In this document: positions 28,939 through 37,642 of the stretch, in pieces
Layout: the number at the start of each line of letters is the position of its first letter
Position numbering within the stretch: the first letter of the stretch is position 1
DNA from: Bacteroidales bacterium
GTDB taxonomy: Bacteria; Bacteroidota; Bacteroidia; Bacteroidales; DTGW01
Reading direction: 5' to 3'
NCBI GenBank assembly: GCA_026416115.1
Contig: JAOAFU010000166.1
Coordinates: 1-46,537 of the forward strand
DNA: 46,537 nucleotides
Program-made: the position numbers and the translations under genes
The notes under the pieces: model-generated
What the model was told of the DNA's origin: nothing
Seen by the model: the letters and a program-made list of their open reading frames with translations, nothing else
Databases searched by the model: none

Positions 28939-31560
28939 ATGAAAACAATACTGAATAAGTTTTTAAGAAAACAGAAAAGATGGGTAAGTTTTTTTTACCT
29001 TTTCACCGTGGTAGCAGGAATTTCTAATTTAACTGGGCAATCATTAGGTAAGAAAGAAATAAAAGACGGATGGCAGTTCTCTCAAGCAGGGATGAACGAA
29101 TGGAAACCTGCAACCGTACCTGGTACAGTACATACCGACCTATTAGACAATAAGGTGATACCCGACCCTTTCTTTCGAACCAACGAAAAAGACCTGCAGT
29201 GGATCGATAAAGTTAACTGGGAATATCAAACTGTCTTTGAGGTTTCGCCCGAGGTTTTGCGTGCTAAAAATATCATTTTAGTTTTTTATGGCCTCGACAC
29301 TTATGCTGATATATACCTTAACGATGCTCCTTTGTTTTCGGCCGATAACATGTTCAGAACATGGAAAATTGATATAAAACCTTATGTAAAACAGAAAAAT
29401 ACGCTTCGTATATATTTTCATTCTCCCATCAATAAAGGTTTGCAATTGCTCGAAAAGCATGGTTATCGTTTACCAGCTGCAAACGATCAATCGGAAAATG
29501 GCGGCTTAGGTCCTAATGCAGTTAGTATATTTACCCGTAAGGCGCCTTATTCGTATGGTTGGGATTGGGGGCCACGTTTTGTCACCTCTGGCATATGGAA
29601 ACCAATAGTGCTTGAATGGTGGAACGATGCTGTAATAAACGATGTGTACCTATTTCAGCAGAATGTAGAAGCCTCAAAAGCAAGTCTAATAGCTAAGATT
29701 GAAGTAGAAGCAATTGAAGCTGGAGATAAGACGCTAAAAATTATATCCAGTGGCAAAACATTGGTACAACAAAACGTAAAGCTTCAAAAAGGTAAACAAA
29801 CTCTTGAACTACCGTTCAATATTTCTAAGCCCCGACTATGGTGGCCCAATGGGATGGGCGATCCTAATCTTTACCAGTTCGAAATTAGCTTGTCCGATAG
29901 CAAAGGTACCATCGATGTTAAAACAATAACTACTGGTTTACGCAAAGTCGAGGTTATCCAAGAGCCCGACGCCGATGGAAAAGGTAAAAGTTTTTACTTC
30001 CGCATCAATGGCAAGAAAGTTTTTGCCAAAGGAGCTAACTACATACCCAACGATGCTTTTGTTACAAGAGTTACAGCAAAAGACTATGAGAAGATTGTAC
30101 TATCGGCAGTACAAGCCAACATGAATATGTTGCGGGTATGGGGTGGAGGCATATACGAATACGACATCTTTTACGATCTGTGCGACAAATATGGTATTAT
30201 GCTATGGCAGGATTTTATGTTTGCCTGCAGCATGTATCCTGGAGGGAATGATTTTTTCGAAAGTATTCGACAGGAAGCTATTGATAATGTTAAACGTTTG
30301 CGCAATCATCCCAGCATCGTATTATGGTGTGGTAATAATGAAATAGAAGTAGCCTGGGCCGAAGGTTATGAAAATATGGGATGGGGTTGGAAACAGCGTT
30401 ATAATGCCCAGCAGCGTAAAAAAATATGGAACGACTACCAACAAATTTTTCACAAAATATTACCCGATGTCGTTAGTAAATACACCCCAGATATTTTTTA
30501 CTGGCCATCCTCTCCCACAGCTGGTGACGATGTGGCGACCTACGAAACTCGCTCGGGTGATATACATTATTGGGGCGTATGGCATGGTCTGCATCCTTTC
30601 GACGATTTTAATAAATATCTGGGACGTTTTATGAGCGAATACGGTTTTCAGTCGTTTCCCGAATTTAAAACTGTTCAGCAATATGCTTTGCCCGAGGATT
30701 ATGATATTACATCGCCAGTAATGGCAGCTCATCAGCGTAGTGGTATAGGAAACCTACGTATCAAGCAGTATATGGCCGACTGGTATCGCGACCCGAAAGA
30801 TTTCCCTTCATTTCTCTATGTGAGTCAGCTCCTTCAGGCCGAAGCCATTAAAACAGCAATATATGCTCATCGCCGAAATATGCCTTACGTTATGGGTTCG
30901 TTATATTGGCAAATAAACGACTGCTGGCCCGTAGCCAGTTGGTCGAGTATCGACTACTATAAACGATGGAAAGCACTGCATTATGCAGTTGCCAAAGCAT
31001 TTAAAAACAGCATTATCATACCCTATCTTAAAAACGATACAGTTCAAATCTTCCTGGCTACCGACAATCCTAAAGGGCTTTCTGGCACATTAAAACTAAC
31101 CCTCATGGATTTACAGGGTAAAATTATCAGCACTCAAGAATTACCTGTTAAGGCAAAAGCAAACGAAGGTAAGCTTTGTTATACAAAAGCAACAAATCAC
31201 ATACTCAACGGATTGTCGACTGAAAAGCATCTACTGTATGCCGAACTTATCGTTGACAAAAAAACTATTGCCGATGATATTTTGTATTTTGTCCGTCCAA
31301 TGAAACTACTTCTCGAAAAACCTGAAATATCCTTCCAAATTCAACAGGACCAAAAAGGTTATAGAATAATACTCAAGAGTAATGTTCTGGCTAAAAATGT
31401 ATTCTTATCACTCAAGAAAGCTAATGGATTCTTTTCTGATAACTATTTTGACCTTCTTCCTGGTAGAGAAACATCTATTTTTCTTACAGAAACAGAGCAA
31501 GGAATTGATATTGAAAAAGAGCTTGAGATTATTACATTGTACGACAGTTACAATAACTAA
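28939..31560 (+). CDS. GH2-family beta-mannosidase, secreted
   Basis: 873 aa; KEIKDGWQFSQAGMNEWKPATVPGTVHTDLLDNKVIPDPFFRTNEKDLQWID, RLRNHPSIVLWCGNNEIEVAWAEGY, FMSEYGFQSFPEF. Confidence 0.95.
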   Translation: MKTILNKFLRKQKRWVSFFYLFTVVAGISNLTGQSLGKKEIKDGWQFSQAGMNEWKPATVPGTVHTDLLDNKVIPDPFFRTNEKDLQWIDKVNWEYQTVFEVSPEVLRAKNIILVFYGLDTYADIYLNDAPLFSADNMFRTWKIDIKPYVKQKNTLRIYFHSPINKGLQLLEKHGYRLPAANDQSENGGLGPNAVSIFTRKAPYSYGWDWGPRFVTSGIWKPIVLEWWNDAVINDVYLFQQNVEASKASLIAKIEVEAIEAGDKTLKIISSGKTLVQQNVKLQKGKQTLELPFNISKPRLWWPNGMGDPNLYQFEISLSDSKGTIDVKTITTGLRKVEVIQEPDADGKGKSFYFRINGKKVFAKGANYIPNDAFVTRVTAKDYEKIVLSAVQANMNMLRVWGGGIYEYDIFYDLCDKYGIMLWQDFMFACSMYPGGNDFFESIRQEAIDNVKRLRNHPSIVLWCGNNEIEVAWAEGYENMGWGWKQRYNAQQRKKIWNDYQQIFHKILPDVVSKYTPDIFYWPSSPTAGDDVATYETRSGDIHYWGVWHGLHPFDDFNKYLGRFMSEYGFQSFPEFKTVQQYALPEDYDITSPVMAAHQRSGIGNLRIKQYMADWYRDPKDFPSFLYVSQLLQAEAIKTAIYAHRRNMPYVMGSLYWQINDCWPVASWSSIDYYKRWKALHYAVAKAFKNSIIIPYLKNDTVQIFLATDNPKGLSGTLKLTLMDLQGKIISTQELPVKAKANEGKLCYTKATNHILNGLSTEKHLLYAELIVDKKTIADDILYFVRPMKLLLEKPEISFQIQQDQKGYRIILKSNVLAKNVFLSLKKANGFFSDNYFDLLPGRETSIFLTETEQGIDIEKELEIITLYDSYNN

Positions 31561-31567
31561 AAAATAT

Positions 31568-31592
31568 AAGGGGCACAATTTGAGTGCCCCTT
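31568..31592. terminator. Bidirectional hairpin terminator between GH2 and polysaccharide deacetylase
   Basis: AAGGGGCAC-AATTTGA-GTGCCCCTT perfect 9-bp stem between convergent genes. Confidence 0.85.
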
Positions 31593-31648
31593 AATTTATT
31601 CTCATTTATCCAAATATTTTCTACGTAAATTCGATAAATATCTATCCA

Positions 31649-32968
31649 CTATAGCACAAGCTTAGTCTGATAAACTTTTGCAGAACTTTTTACCTGAATA
31701 AAATACATTACACCTTTTTTACGATGAGGCAGATCTACCGTAAATGCATTGCTGCTATAAACATTTTTTGAAATAATAATACGACCCAACGAGTCGGCAA
31801 TAGTCACCTGCCAAAATCGAGCATTAGCATTAGCAGGCCATGAAATGGTTAGTTTGTTTTTTTTGGCAATGACTTTTAAAGATTCAATATCTGAATTTTC
31901 GATCGACGAAGGAAGATTATCTTGCTCATCGGGTGGAATAGAATCAACCTCGGGAACGACCGGAGTATTATCTTTCTTTAGAACCACTAATCCTCCATCC
32001 GGAACGGCATCAAATTCGATGAAAATGGAAGTATCGCGTTTTACAATCCTTGAAAATACAGTTTGTTCATTTTGTTTGACAACAACCGAAGGCCAGTTTT
32101 GAGGAAGGATGCAGCGAAGAGTAAGCGATTGATTATAAAGCGAATCAGGTAATGTATCAACTATTGATAATTCAATTTGGTCATCCGAAGCAGATATAAG
32201 CGTAACCTGTGCAGCATCTCTTTCTTTAGAATATAACGTGGCTGCTTTGAAGGTGGTTACCCAATATTTGGCAGTTCTAGGTTCGAGATATAATAAGCTT
32301 TTCTGGAGTTCGGATGAGGGAATTGGCGAGTATCCACCATCGTTGTCGATACCATGAATCAAAAATACAAGCCATCCCTTCTGAACAGCCGCCTGTTTAA
32401 AATAGTTTTTGAAGTCAGAATAAGTTTTAACTGCACCCAGATTTCCGACTATAATCGAGCTTATATTGTAATAATCGGCAGGGGTAGCTTTTTCAATGTA
32501 TCCCTGACAACCTCGCGCCGAGAGATAATTTACCTTAACGAGTGAATCATTTGATTTAACACAATAAGGATAAGCATGAGTTAAACATGGCCTCCCAATT
32601 TTCTGTTCAATAATAGCCTTTGATTTTGATAATTCAATATCCTGATTTTCAATATTAATCTGGCCAAAATTCGGATGACTCACAGAATGGCTTGCAATTT
32701 CATGACCATTTTCTGCCATAGCTTTTAAAACCGACCAGTTCGATGCCCAATTGGTTACCGTAAAAAGAGTCATCGGAAATCCTGCAGAATCGAACATAGG
32801 ACGAGCCTTTAAAAACTGATTGGAGCAGCCATCATCAAATGTGTAACATATTGCTGCATCTTTAAATCCGTACCATTTGGCAACCTCTACTGATACATTT
32901 TGTGAAATAATAGGAACATTTATTCCAATTATCATTATTGCTGAAGCAAATACTCCTTGAACTTTCAT
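31649..32968 (-). CDS. Secreted polysaccharide deacetylase (NodB domain) with T9SS-like C-terminal sorting domain
   Basis: AICYTFDDGCSNQF and HEIASHSVSHPNF NodB motifs; C-terminus DSLGRIIISKNVYSSNAFTVDLPHRKKGVMYFIQVKSSAKVYQTKLVL resembles a type A T9SS sorting domain. Confidence 0.88.
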   Translation of the reverse strand: MKVQGVFASAIMIIGINVPIISQNVSVEVAKWYGFKDAAICYTFDDGCSNQFLKARPMFDSAGFPMTLFTVTNWASNWSVLKAMAENGHEIASHSVSHPNFGQINIENQDIELSKSKAIIEQKIGRPCLTHAYPYCVKSNDSLVKVNYLSARGCQGYIEKATPADYYNISSIIVGNLGAVKTYSDFKNYFKQAAVQKGWLVFLIHGIDNDGGYSPIPSSELQKSLLYLEPRTAKYWVTTFKAATLYSKERDAAQVTLISASDDQIELSIVDTLPDSLYNQSLTLRCILPQNWPSVVVKQNEQTVFSRIVKRDTSIFIEFDAVPDGGLVVLKKDNTPVVPEVDSIPPDEQDNLPSSIENSDIESLKVIAKKNKLTISWPANANARFWQVTIADSLGRIIISKNVYSSNAFTVDLPHRKKGVMYFIQVKSSAKVYQTKLVL

Positions 32969-33157
32969 ACAAATTAATTTAATTCGTTTTTCGACAAATG
33001 TATTAATCTATGATAAAACGAGAGGTGAAAATTTTGCCTGATAAATAGGGATTTTTTGCCCCAACACACTTATCTGACATAAATTTTACCAAATTTTCTT
33101 CCGTTTCTTTATTAATTGAAGTAATTTTAAGACGTTAAAAATCAAAATTGAAAGACT

Positions 33158-34336
33158 ATGAATCGTAATTATTTGCATACCAACATTAGCAGATTAATGA
33201 CACATCTGAAATTTTTATCTCTAATTTTCGTTCTATTGATCACCTTCAGCTCTTGTCAAAAGACAACTACACATGAGTCAAAATTTATAATTCAAAAAGG
33301 AGTAAACCTCAGCCACTGGCTTTCACAAGATTTTGGGTGGGAACCAAAATATACCTATATCAAGGAATCGGATATTCAATTTATCGATAGTCTGGGTTTC
33401 GATCATGTCAGAATCCCTATCGATGAGCAGGAAATTTGGGACGAACAGGGAAAACTTATCGATCCGGCCGTCAAGCACTTACTTGCTTGCCTCGACTGGT
33501 GTATGAAATACGACTTGCGTGCAATTGTTGACCTTCATATAATTCGTTCGCACCATTTTAACGCCGAAAACGAAGGCGGTAGAAATACTCTTTGGAATGA
33601 CACTGTGGCACAGCAACACTTTGTAAACCTATGGATCGAACTTTCGAAGCTCCTTAGTAAATATCCTACTAGCCATGTAGCCTACGAGCTTCTTAACGAA
33701 GCAGTAGCTCCTTCTGCCGACGATTGGAATAATCTTTTTGGTAAAGCGCTTGCAGCAGTTCGTAAACTCGAACCCACTAGGGTTATCGTTATTGGATCGA
33801 ATATGTGGCAAACAGTTCAAAATGTTCCATTACTCAAGTTACCCGACAATGATACGAACCTTATAATTAGTTTCCATTTCTATAGCCCGCTGTTACTTAC
33901 TCACTACAAGGCCAGCTGGACACCACTTAAATACTTTAATGGAAAAGTCTCGTATCCCGGTTTGGTCATTTCGCAAAAGGATCTTAAAAACTATACCGAT
34001 ACTGCCTCTGAGGCTGCACGAAACATGGTTCAGGAGTTAGCCGAACCATACAACAAAGAGCGAATGCGAAATATGATTAAGCCAGCTATCGAGTTTGCCA
34101 AATCAAAAAATCTTCCCCTATACTGTGGCGAATTCGGTTGCTTACCTACAGTACCGCGTACCGACCGATTAGCATATTATAAAGATCTGATTAGTATTTT
34201 CAACGAAGAAGGGATAGCCTATGCTAATTGGGAGTACAAAGGAGATTTTGGAATATATTTCTTCGATAACATAAAGCTCAAATCTCTTAACCCAGATACC
34301 GCCCTTATCAATATCCTTCTGGGAAAAAATAATTAA
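33158..34336 (+). CDS. Glycoside hydrolase family 5 (cellulase/mannanase clan) lipoprotein
   Basis: RKGVNLSHWL-type start (IQKGVNLSHWLSQDFGWE), DHVRIPIDEQEIW, VAYELLNEAVAP (acid/base Glu), LPLYCGEFGCLP (nucleophile Glu). Alternative start at 33197 gives a cleaner lipoprotein signal. Confidence 0.9.
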   Translation: MNRNYLHTNISRLMTHLKFLSLIFVLLITFSSCQKTTTHESKFIIQKGVNLSHWLSQDFGWEPKYTYIKESDIQFIDSLGFDHVRIPIDEQEIWDEQGKLIDPAVKHLLACLDWCMKYDLRAIVDLHIIRSHHFNAENEGGRNTLWNDTVAQQHFVNLWIELSKLLSKYPTSHVAYELLNEAVAPSADDWNNLFGKALAAVRKLEPTRVIVIGSNMWQTVQNVPLLKLPDNDTNLIISFHFYSPLLLTHYKASWTPLKYFNGKVSYPGLVISQKDLKNYTDTASEAARNMVQELAEPYNKERMRNMIKPAIEFAKSKNLPLYCGEFGCLPTVPRTDRLAYYKDLISIFNEEGIAYANWEYKGDFGIYFFDNIKLKSLNPDTALINILLGKNN

Positions 34337-34347
34337 TAACAACAAAA

Positions 34348-35070
34348 ATGATTCATACAATCGACATAGCCCAATTGGCAAAAATGATTGATCATTCAAT
34401 TCTACACCCCACATTTACCGATGATGATCTGAAAGAGAATTGTCAAATAGCTGCTCAATTTCATGTAGCTACAGTATGTGTTAAACCCTACCATGTAAAA
34501 CTTGCCAAAGATTTTTTAAAGAACACAGATGTTGGGATATGTGCAGTAATAGGATTTCCCCATGGAAATAGTACTATTGACATTAAAAATAACGAAACGA
34601 TGCAAGTGATTTCCGATGGCGCAACTGAAGTAGACATGGTTATCAACATTGGCAAAGCTCTTCAACACGACTGGGAATATATTGAAAAGGAAATTAGCCA
34701 GATAAACAAAACATGTGTTGAAAATGGAGCAATTCTTAAAGTAATATTTGAAACAGATTACATCTCCGACGATAGCGATAAAATATCGCTCTGTAAAATT
34801 TGCAACAGGGTTCAAGTTGGATTTGTCAAAACTTCAACTGGCTACGGTTTCACGCGTCAATCCGATGGAACGTATAACTATAGAGGTGCAACCGATCACG
34901 ATCTTAAGTTGCTTCGGGCACATTGTGTCCCTCAAATTGAGATAAAGGCTTCTGGTGGTATCCGAACACTTGATGATCTTCTTCGTGTAAAAAACTTAGG
35001 GGTAACAAGAGTGGGAGCTACTGCGACAAAACAAATTCTCGAAGAAGCTATGAAATTGAAAAAAGTTTAA
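34348..35070 (+). CDS. deoC: Deoxyribose-phosphate aldolase
   Basis: MIDHSILHPTFTDDDL, VCAVIGFPHGNSTID, GFVKTSTGYGF (Schiff-base Lys), IKASGGIRTLDD. Confidence 0.96.
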   Translation: MIHTIDIAQLAKMIDHSILHPTFTDDDLKENCQIAAQFHVATVCVKPYHVKLAKDFLKNTDVGICAVIGFPHGNSTIDIKNNETMQVISDGATEVDMVINIGKALQHDWEYIEKEISQINKTCVENGAILKVIFETDYISDDSDKISLCKICNRVQVGFVKTSTGYGFTRQSDGTYNYRGATDHDLKLLRAHCVPQIEIKASGGIRTLDDLLRVKNLGVTRVGATATKQILEEAMKLKKV

Positions 35071-35082
35071 AGTAACGATAAA

Positions 35083-35119
35083 ACTTGTAATGGCGAAAAC
35101 AATATTCGCCATTACAAGT
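35083..35119. terminator. Bidirectional terminator between convergent deoC and pyk
   Basis: ACTTGTAATGGCGAA-AACAATA-TTCGCCATTACAAGT perfect 15-bp stem. Confidence 0.88.
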
Positions 35120-35130
35120 ATCGTATAAAG

Positions 35131-36555
35131 TTATGGCATTAGCAAATGTCGATTGAGTAGTTTGTCGACGGGACTAATTTCTATAAACGAAGCACCAAAA
35201 TTACTTCCATAGTTACCTGCAATCACAACTACTAAGTCGTCCTTCTCGAGCAAATTATGGTCGAGACAATAGGTAAGGGCTTTGTGAACAAACTCGTAAC
35301 TATTTTTCGTTTCCTCGATATATTCAGGAAAAACCCCAAATGACAAGGCAAGCTCTCGAACAACCCTGCGGTTATAGCAAAAAGCAAAAATAGGTTTACG
35401 TCCTCTAAAACCTGACATATTTCTGATCGAACGACCAGTCTCAGTATCGGCAATGATTGCCTTGGCATCGAGTGTAATAGCTGCATCAACAGCTGTTCGG
35501 GTCAAATATGCCGATCGTTGATTACTCAAAACAACTAAAGGCACATCGTACATGTCGTTGAGCGACTTCTCGGCTTCTTGGGCAACCTTAGCCATTGTCT
35601 TTACTGCTTCAACCGGATACTTACCATAAGCTGTTTCGCCACTAAGCATAATGGCATCGGTACGACTAAAGATGGCATTGGCTATATCACTCACTTCCGC
35701 TCTTGTCGGACGCGGATGTTCAATCATCGAATGTAGCATCTGTGTTGCTACAATAACGGGTTTTCGACGTGAGATGCACTTTGAAATAATCATTTGCTGT
35801 ATTCCCGGTATCTTCTCGTAAGGTATTTCAATAGCTAAATCGCCACGAGCCACCATTATGCCATAAACATAATCCAGAATTTCATCCAGATTATCAACGC
35901 CCTGTTGATTCTCGATCTTGGCAATTATTTTTATCGCACTACCATACTCGTCGAGTATGTTTTGTATAGCCAGCACATCTTCTTTGTTACGCACAAAAGA
36001 ATGTGCTATAAAATCGACATCTTCCTGAATACAAAATTTAACAAATTCCTTATCCTTCTCACTAAGCGAGGGTAAACGAAAGCTAACCGAGGGAACATTT
36101 ACACTCTTACGACTTTCGATTTTTCCATCGTTCTGAACCTCACAGCTCAGACTGGTAGCATCTTTGTCCGTAACAACCAGCTCAAGCGAGCCATCATCGA
36201 TAAGAATATGACTACCTACCGGAACATCAGCAACAAATTGTGCATAATTGACAAAAATAACCCCTGGTTGCGAGGGCTCATCGTTGCTTCCCTTCACAAG
36301 AATCTTATCGCCCTTTTTTACATCAAAGGGCTTTGCTACTTCATTGGTTCTGATTTCGGGACCTTTCGTGTCGACAAGAATGGCTATTTCGTCCGAAACC
36401 TTCCGAACGTTGTTAATTACCCTTTTGGCATCATCAAAACTTTGGTGCGCTGTATTAATACGCACTACGTTCATTCCGGCCTCGTACAACTCACGTATAA
36501 ATTCCGGCTCACATCGCCTGTCGGAAATCGTTGCAATGATTTTTGTTTTTTTCAT
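35131..36555 (-). CDS. pyk: Pyruvate kinase
   Basis: MKKTKIIATISDRRCEPEFIRELYEAGMNVVRINTAH, DTKGPEIRT, MVARGDLAIEIPYEKIPGIQQMII, SGETAYGKYPVEAVKTMA. Confidence 0.98.
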   Translation of the reverse strand: MKKTKIIATISDRRCEPEFIRELYEAGMNVVRINTAHQSFDDAKRVINNVRKVSDEIAILVDTKGPEIRTNEVAKPFDVKKGDKILVKGSNDEPSQPGVIFVNYAQFVADVPVGSHILIDDGSLELVVTDKDATSLSCEVQNDGKIESRKSVNVPSVSFRLPSLSEKDKEFVKFCIQEDVDFIAHSFVRNKEDVLAIQNILDEYGSAIKIIAKIENQQGVDNLDEILDYVYGIMVARGDLAIEIPYEKIPGIQQMIISKCISRRKPVIVATQMLHSMIEHPRPTRAEVSDIANAIFSRTDAIMLSGETAYGKYPVEAVKTMAKVAQEAEKSLNDMYDVPLVVLSNQRSAYLTRTAVDAAITLDAKAIIADTETGRSIRNMSGFRGRKPIFAFCYNRRVVRELALSFGVFPEYIEETKNSYEFVHKALTYCLDHNLLEKDDLVVVIAGNYGSNFGASFIEISPVDKLLNRHLLMP

Positions 36556-36631
36556 GGCTATTCACTTTCACTACTAACTATTCACTTAATTATATGAAAA
36601 TCAAATAATTTAAAAACTTTTCGGCAAGTTG

Positions 36632-36661
36632 CAAAGGTATTGGTTATTTTCAGAAAAACAA
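36632..36661 (-). promoter_or_regulatory. Candidate promoter for pyk: TTG-N19-TACCTTTG (minus strand)
   Basis: -7 box 36632..36639 and TTG at 36659..36661 with 19-bp spacing. Confidence 0.5.
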
Positions 36662-36686
36662 CCCTATTTTTACCAAAAATTTAACT

Positions 36687-37586
36687 ATGACGTGGGAAGA
36701 AGCTTGTCGTGATTTTCTTACATACTTAAAATTAGAACGTTCGTTATCCCAGCACTCGATTGAAGCATACGAAGATGACCTATTTAAGCTTAAGCAATTT
36801 GCCAAAGAAGAGCTCAAAAAGAAACCCGAACAAATTGAGCACGAAGATATCCAGCAATTTATCAATTGGCTCGAAACATTGAATGTAAGCGCCCGTTCAC
36901 AGGCAAGGATTATTTCGGGCATACGTAGTTTTTACAAGTATCTGTTAATAGATAACAAAATAGATACCAACCCAACAACACTTATCGAAATGCCCAATCT
37001 CGCCCGAAAACTCCCAACAGTCCTCTCTGTTGAAGAAATCGATCTTCTTCTTTCGGCAATTGATTTGAGCCAACCTCATGGTCGAAGAAATAAAGCTATG
37101 CTCGAAACCCTATACTCATGTGGATTAAGGGTAAGCGAACTTGTAGATTTAAAGATAAGCCATTTGCACTTCGACAAAGGATATATAAGGGTTATTGGGA
37201 AAGGGAATAAAGAAAGGCTTGTTCCTATAAGCAATAAAGCAATTAAAGAAATAGAGAATTATCTACCCGATAGGAATAGCATGCTTTCAATAATTCCGCG
37301 TGAGCACGAAGATATCTTATTCCTTAATCAACATGGGAGAAAACTAACCCGCGTTATGGTTTTTACAATTATTAAAGAGTTAGCTAACAAAGTTGGACTA
37401 AAGAAAAAAATAAGTCCCCACACATTCCGTCACTCATTTGCCACTCATCTAGTTGAAGGGGGAGCCGACCTGAGAGCAGTGCAAGAAATGTTGGGTCACG
37501 AAAGCATTATTACAACCGAAATATACACCCACCTCGACAGCGAGTATTTAAGAGATACCATCCTTCGTTTTCACCCACGCAGTTAA
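36687..37586 (+). CDS. xerD: Site-specific tyrosine recombinase XerD
   Basis: 299 aa; LYSCGLRVSELVDL, HTFRHSFATHLVEGGADLRAVQEMLGHESIITTEIYTHL (R..HxxR..H..Y). Confidence 0.94.
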   Translation: MTWEEACRDFLTYLKLERSLSQHSIEAYEDDLFKLKQFAKEELKKKPEQIEHEDIQQFINWLETLNVSARSQARIISGIRSFYKYLLIDNKIDTNPTTLIEMPNLARKLPTVLSVEEIDLLLSAIDLSQPHGRRNKAMLETLYSCGLRVSELVDLKISHLHFDKGYIRVIGKGNKERLVPISNKAIKEIENYLPDRNSMLSIIPREHEDILFLNQHGRKLTRVMVFTIIKELANKVGLKKKISPHTFRHSFATHLVEGGADLRAVQEMLGHESIITTEIYTHLDSEYLRDTILRFHPRS

Positions 37587-37588
37587 AA

Positions 37589-37622
37589 AAAGTGCCCGAC
37601 AATTTAAGCTGCCAGGCACTTT
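37589..37622. terminator. Hairpin terminator between convergent xerD and GltB-like gene
   Basis: AAAGTGCC ... GGCACTTT inverted repeat with an 18-nt loop. Confidence 0.65.
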
Positions 37623-37642
37623 ATTAATAAATAATACTCCTT

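Noticed and set aside
36208-36597. Overlapping plus-strand ORFs (129 and 109 aa) opposite the 5' end of pyk
   Set aside because: Antisense to pyk with no domain or promoter support.
36687-37586. XerD as a possible mobile-element integrase
   Set aside because: Length, motif set and housekeeping context next to pyk fit chromosomal XerD rather than an island integrase; no flanking att-like repeats seen.
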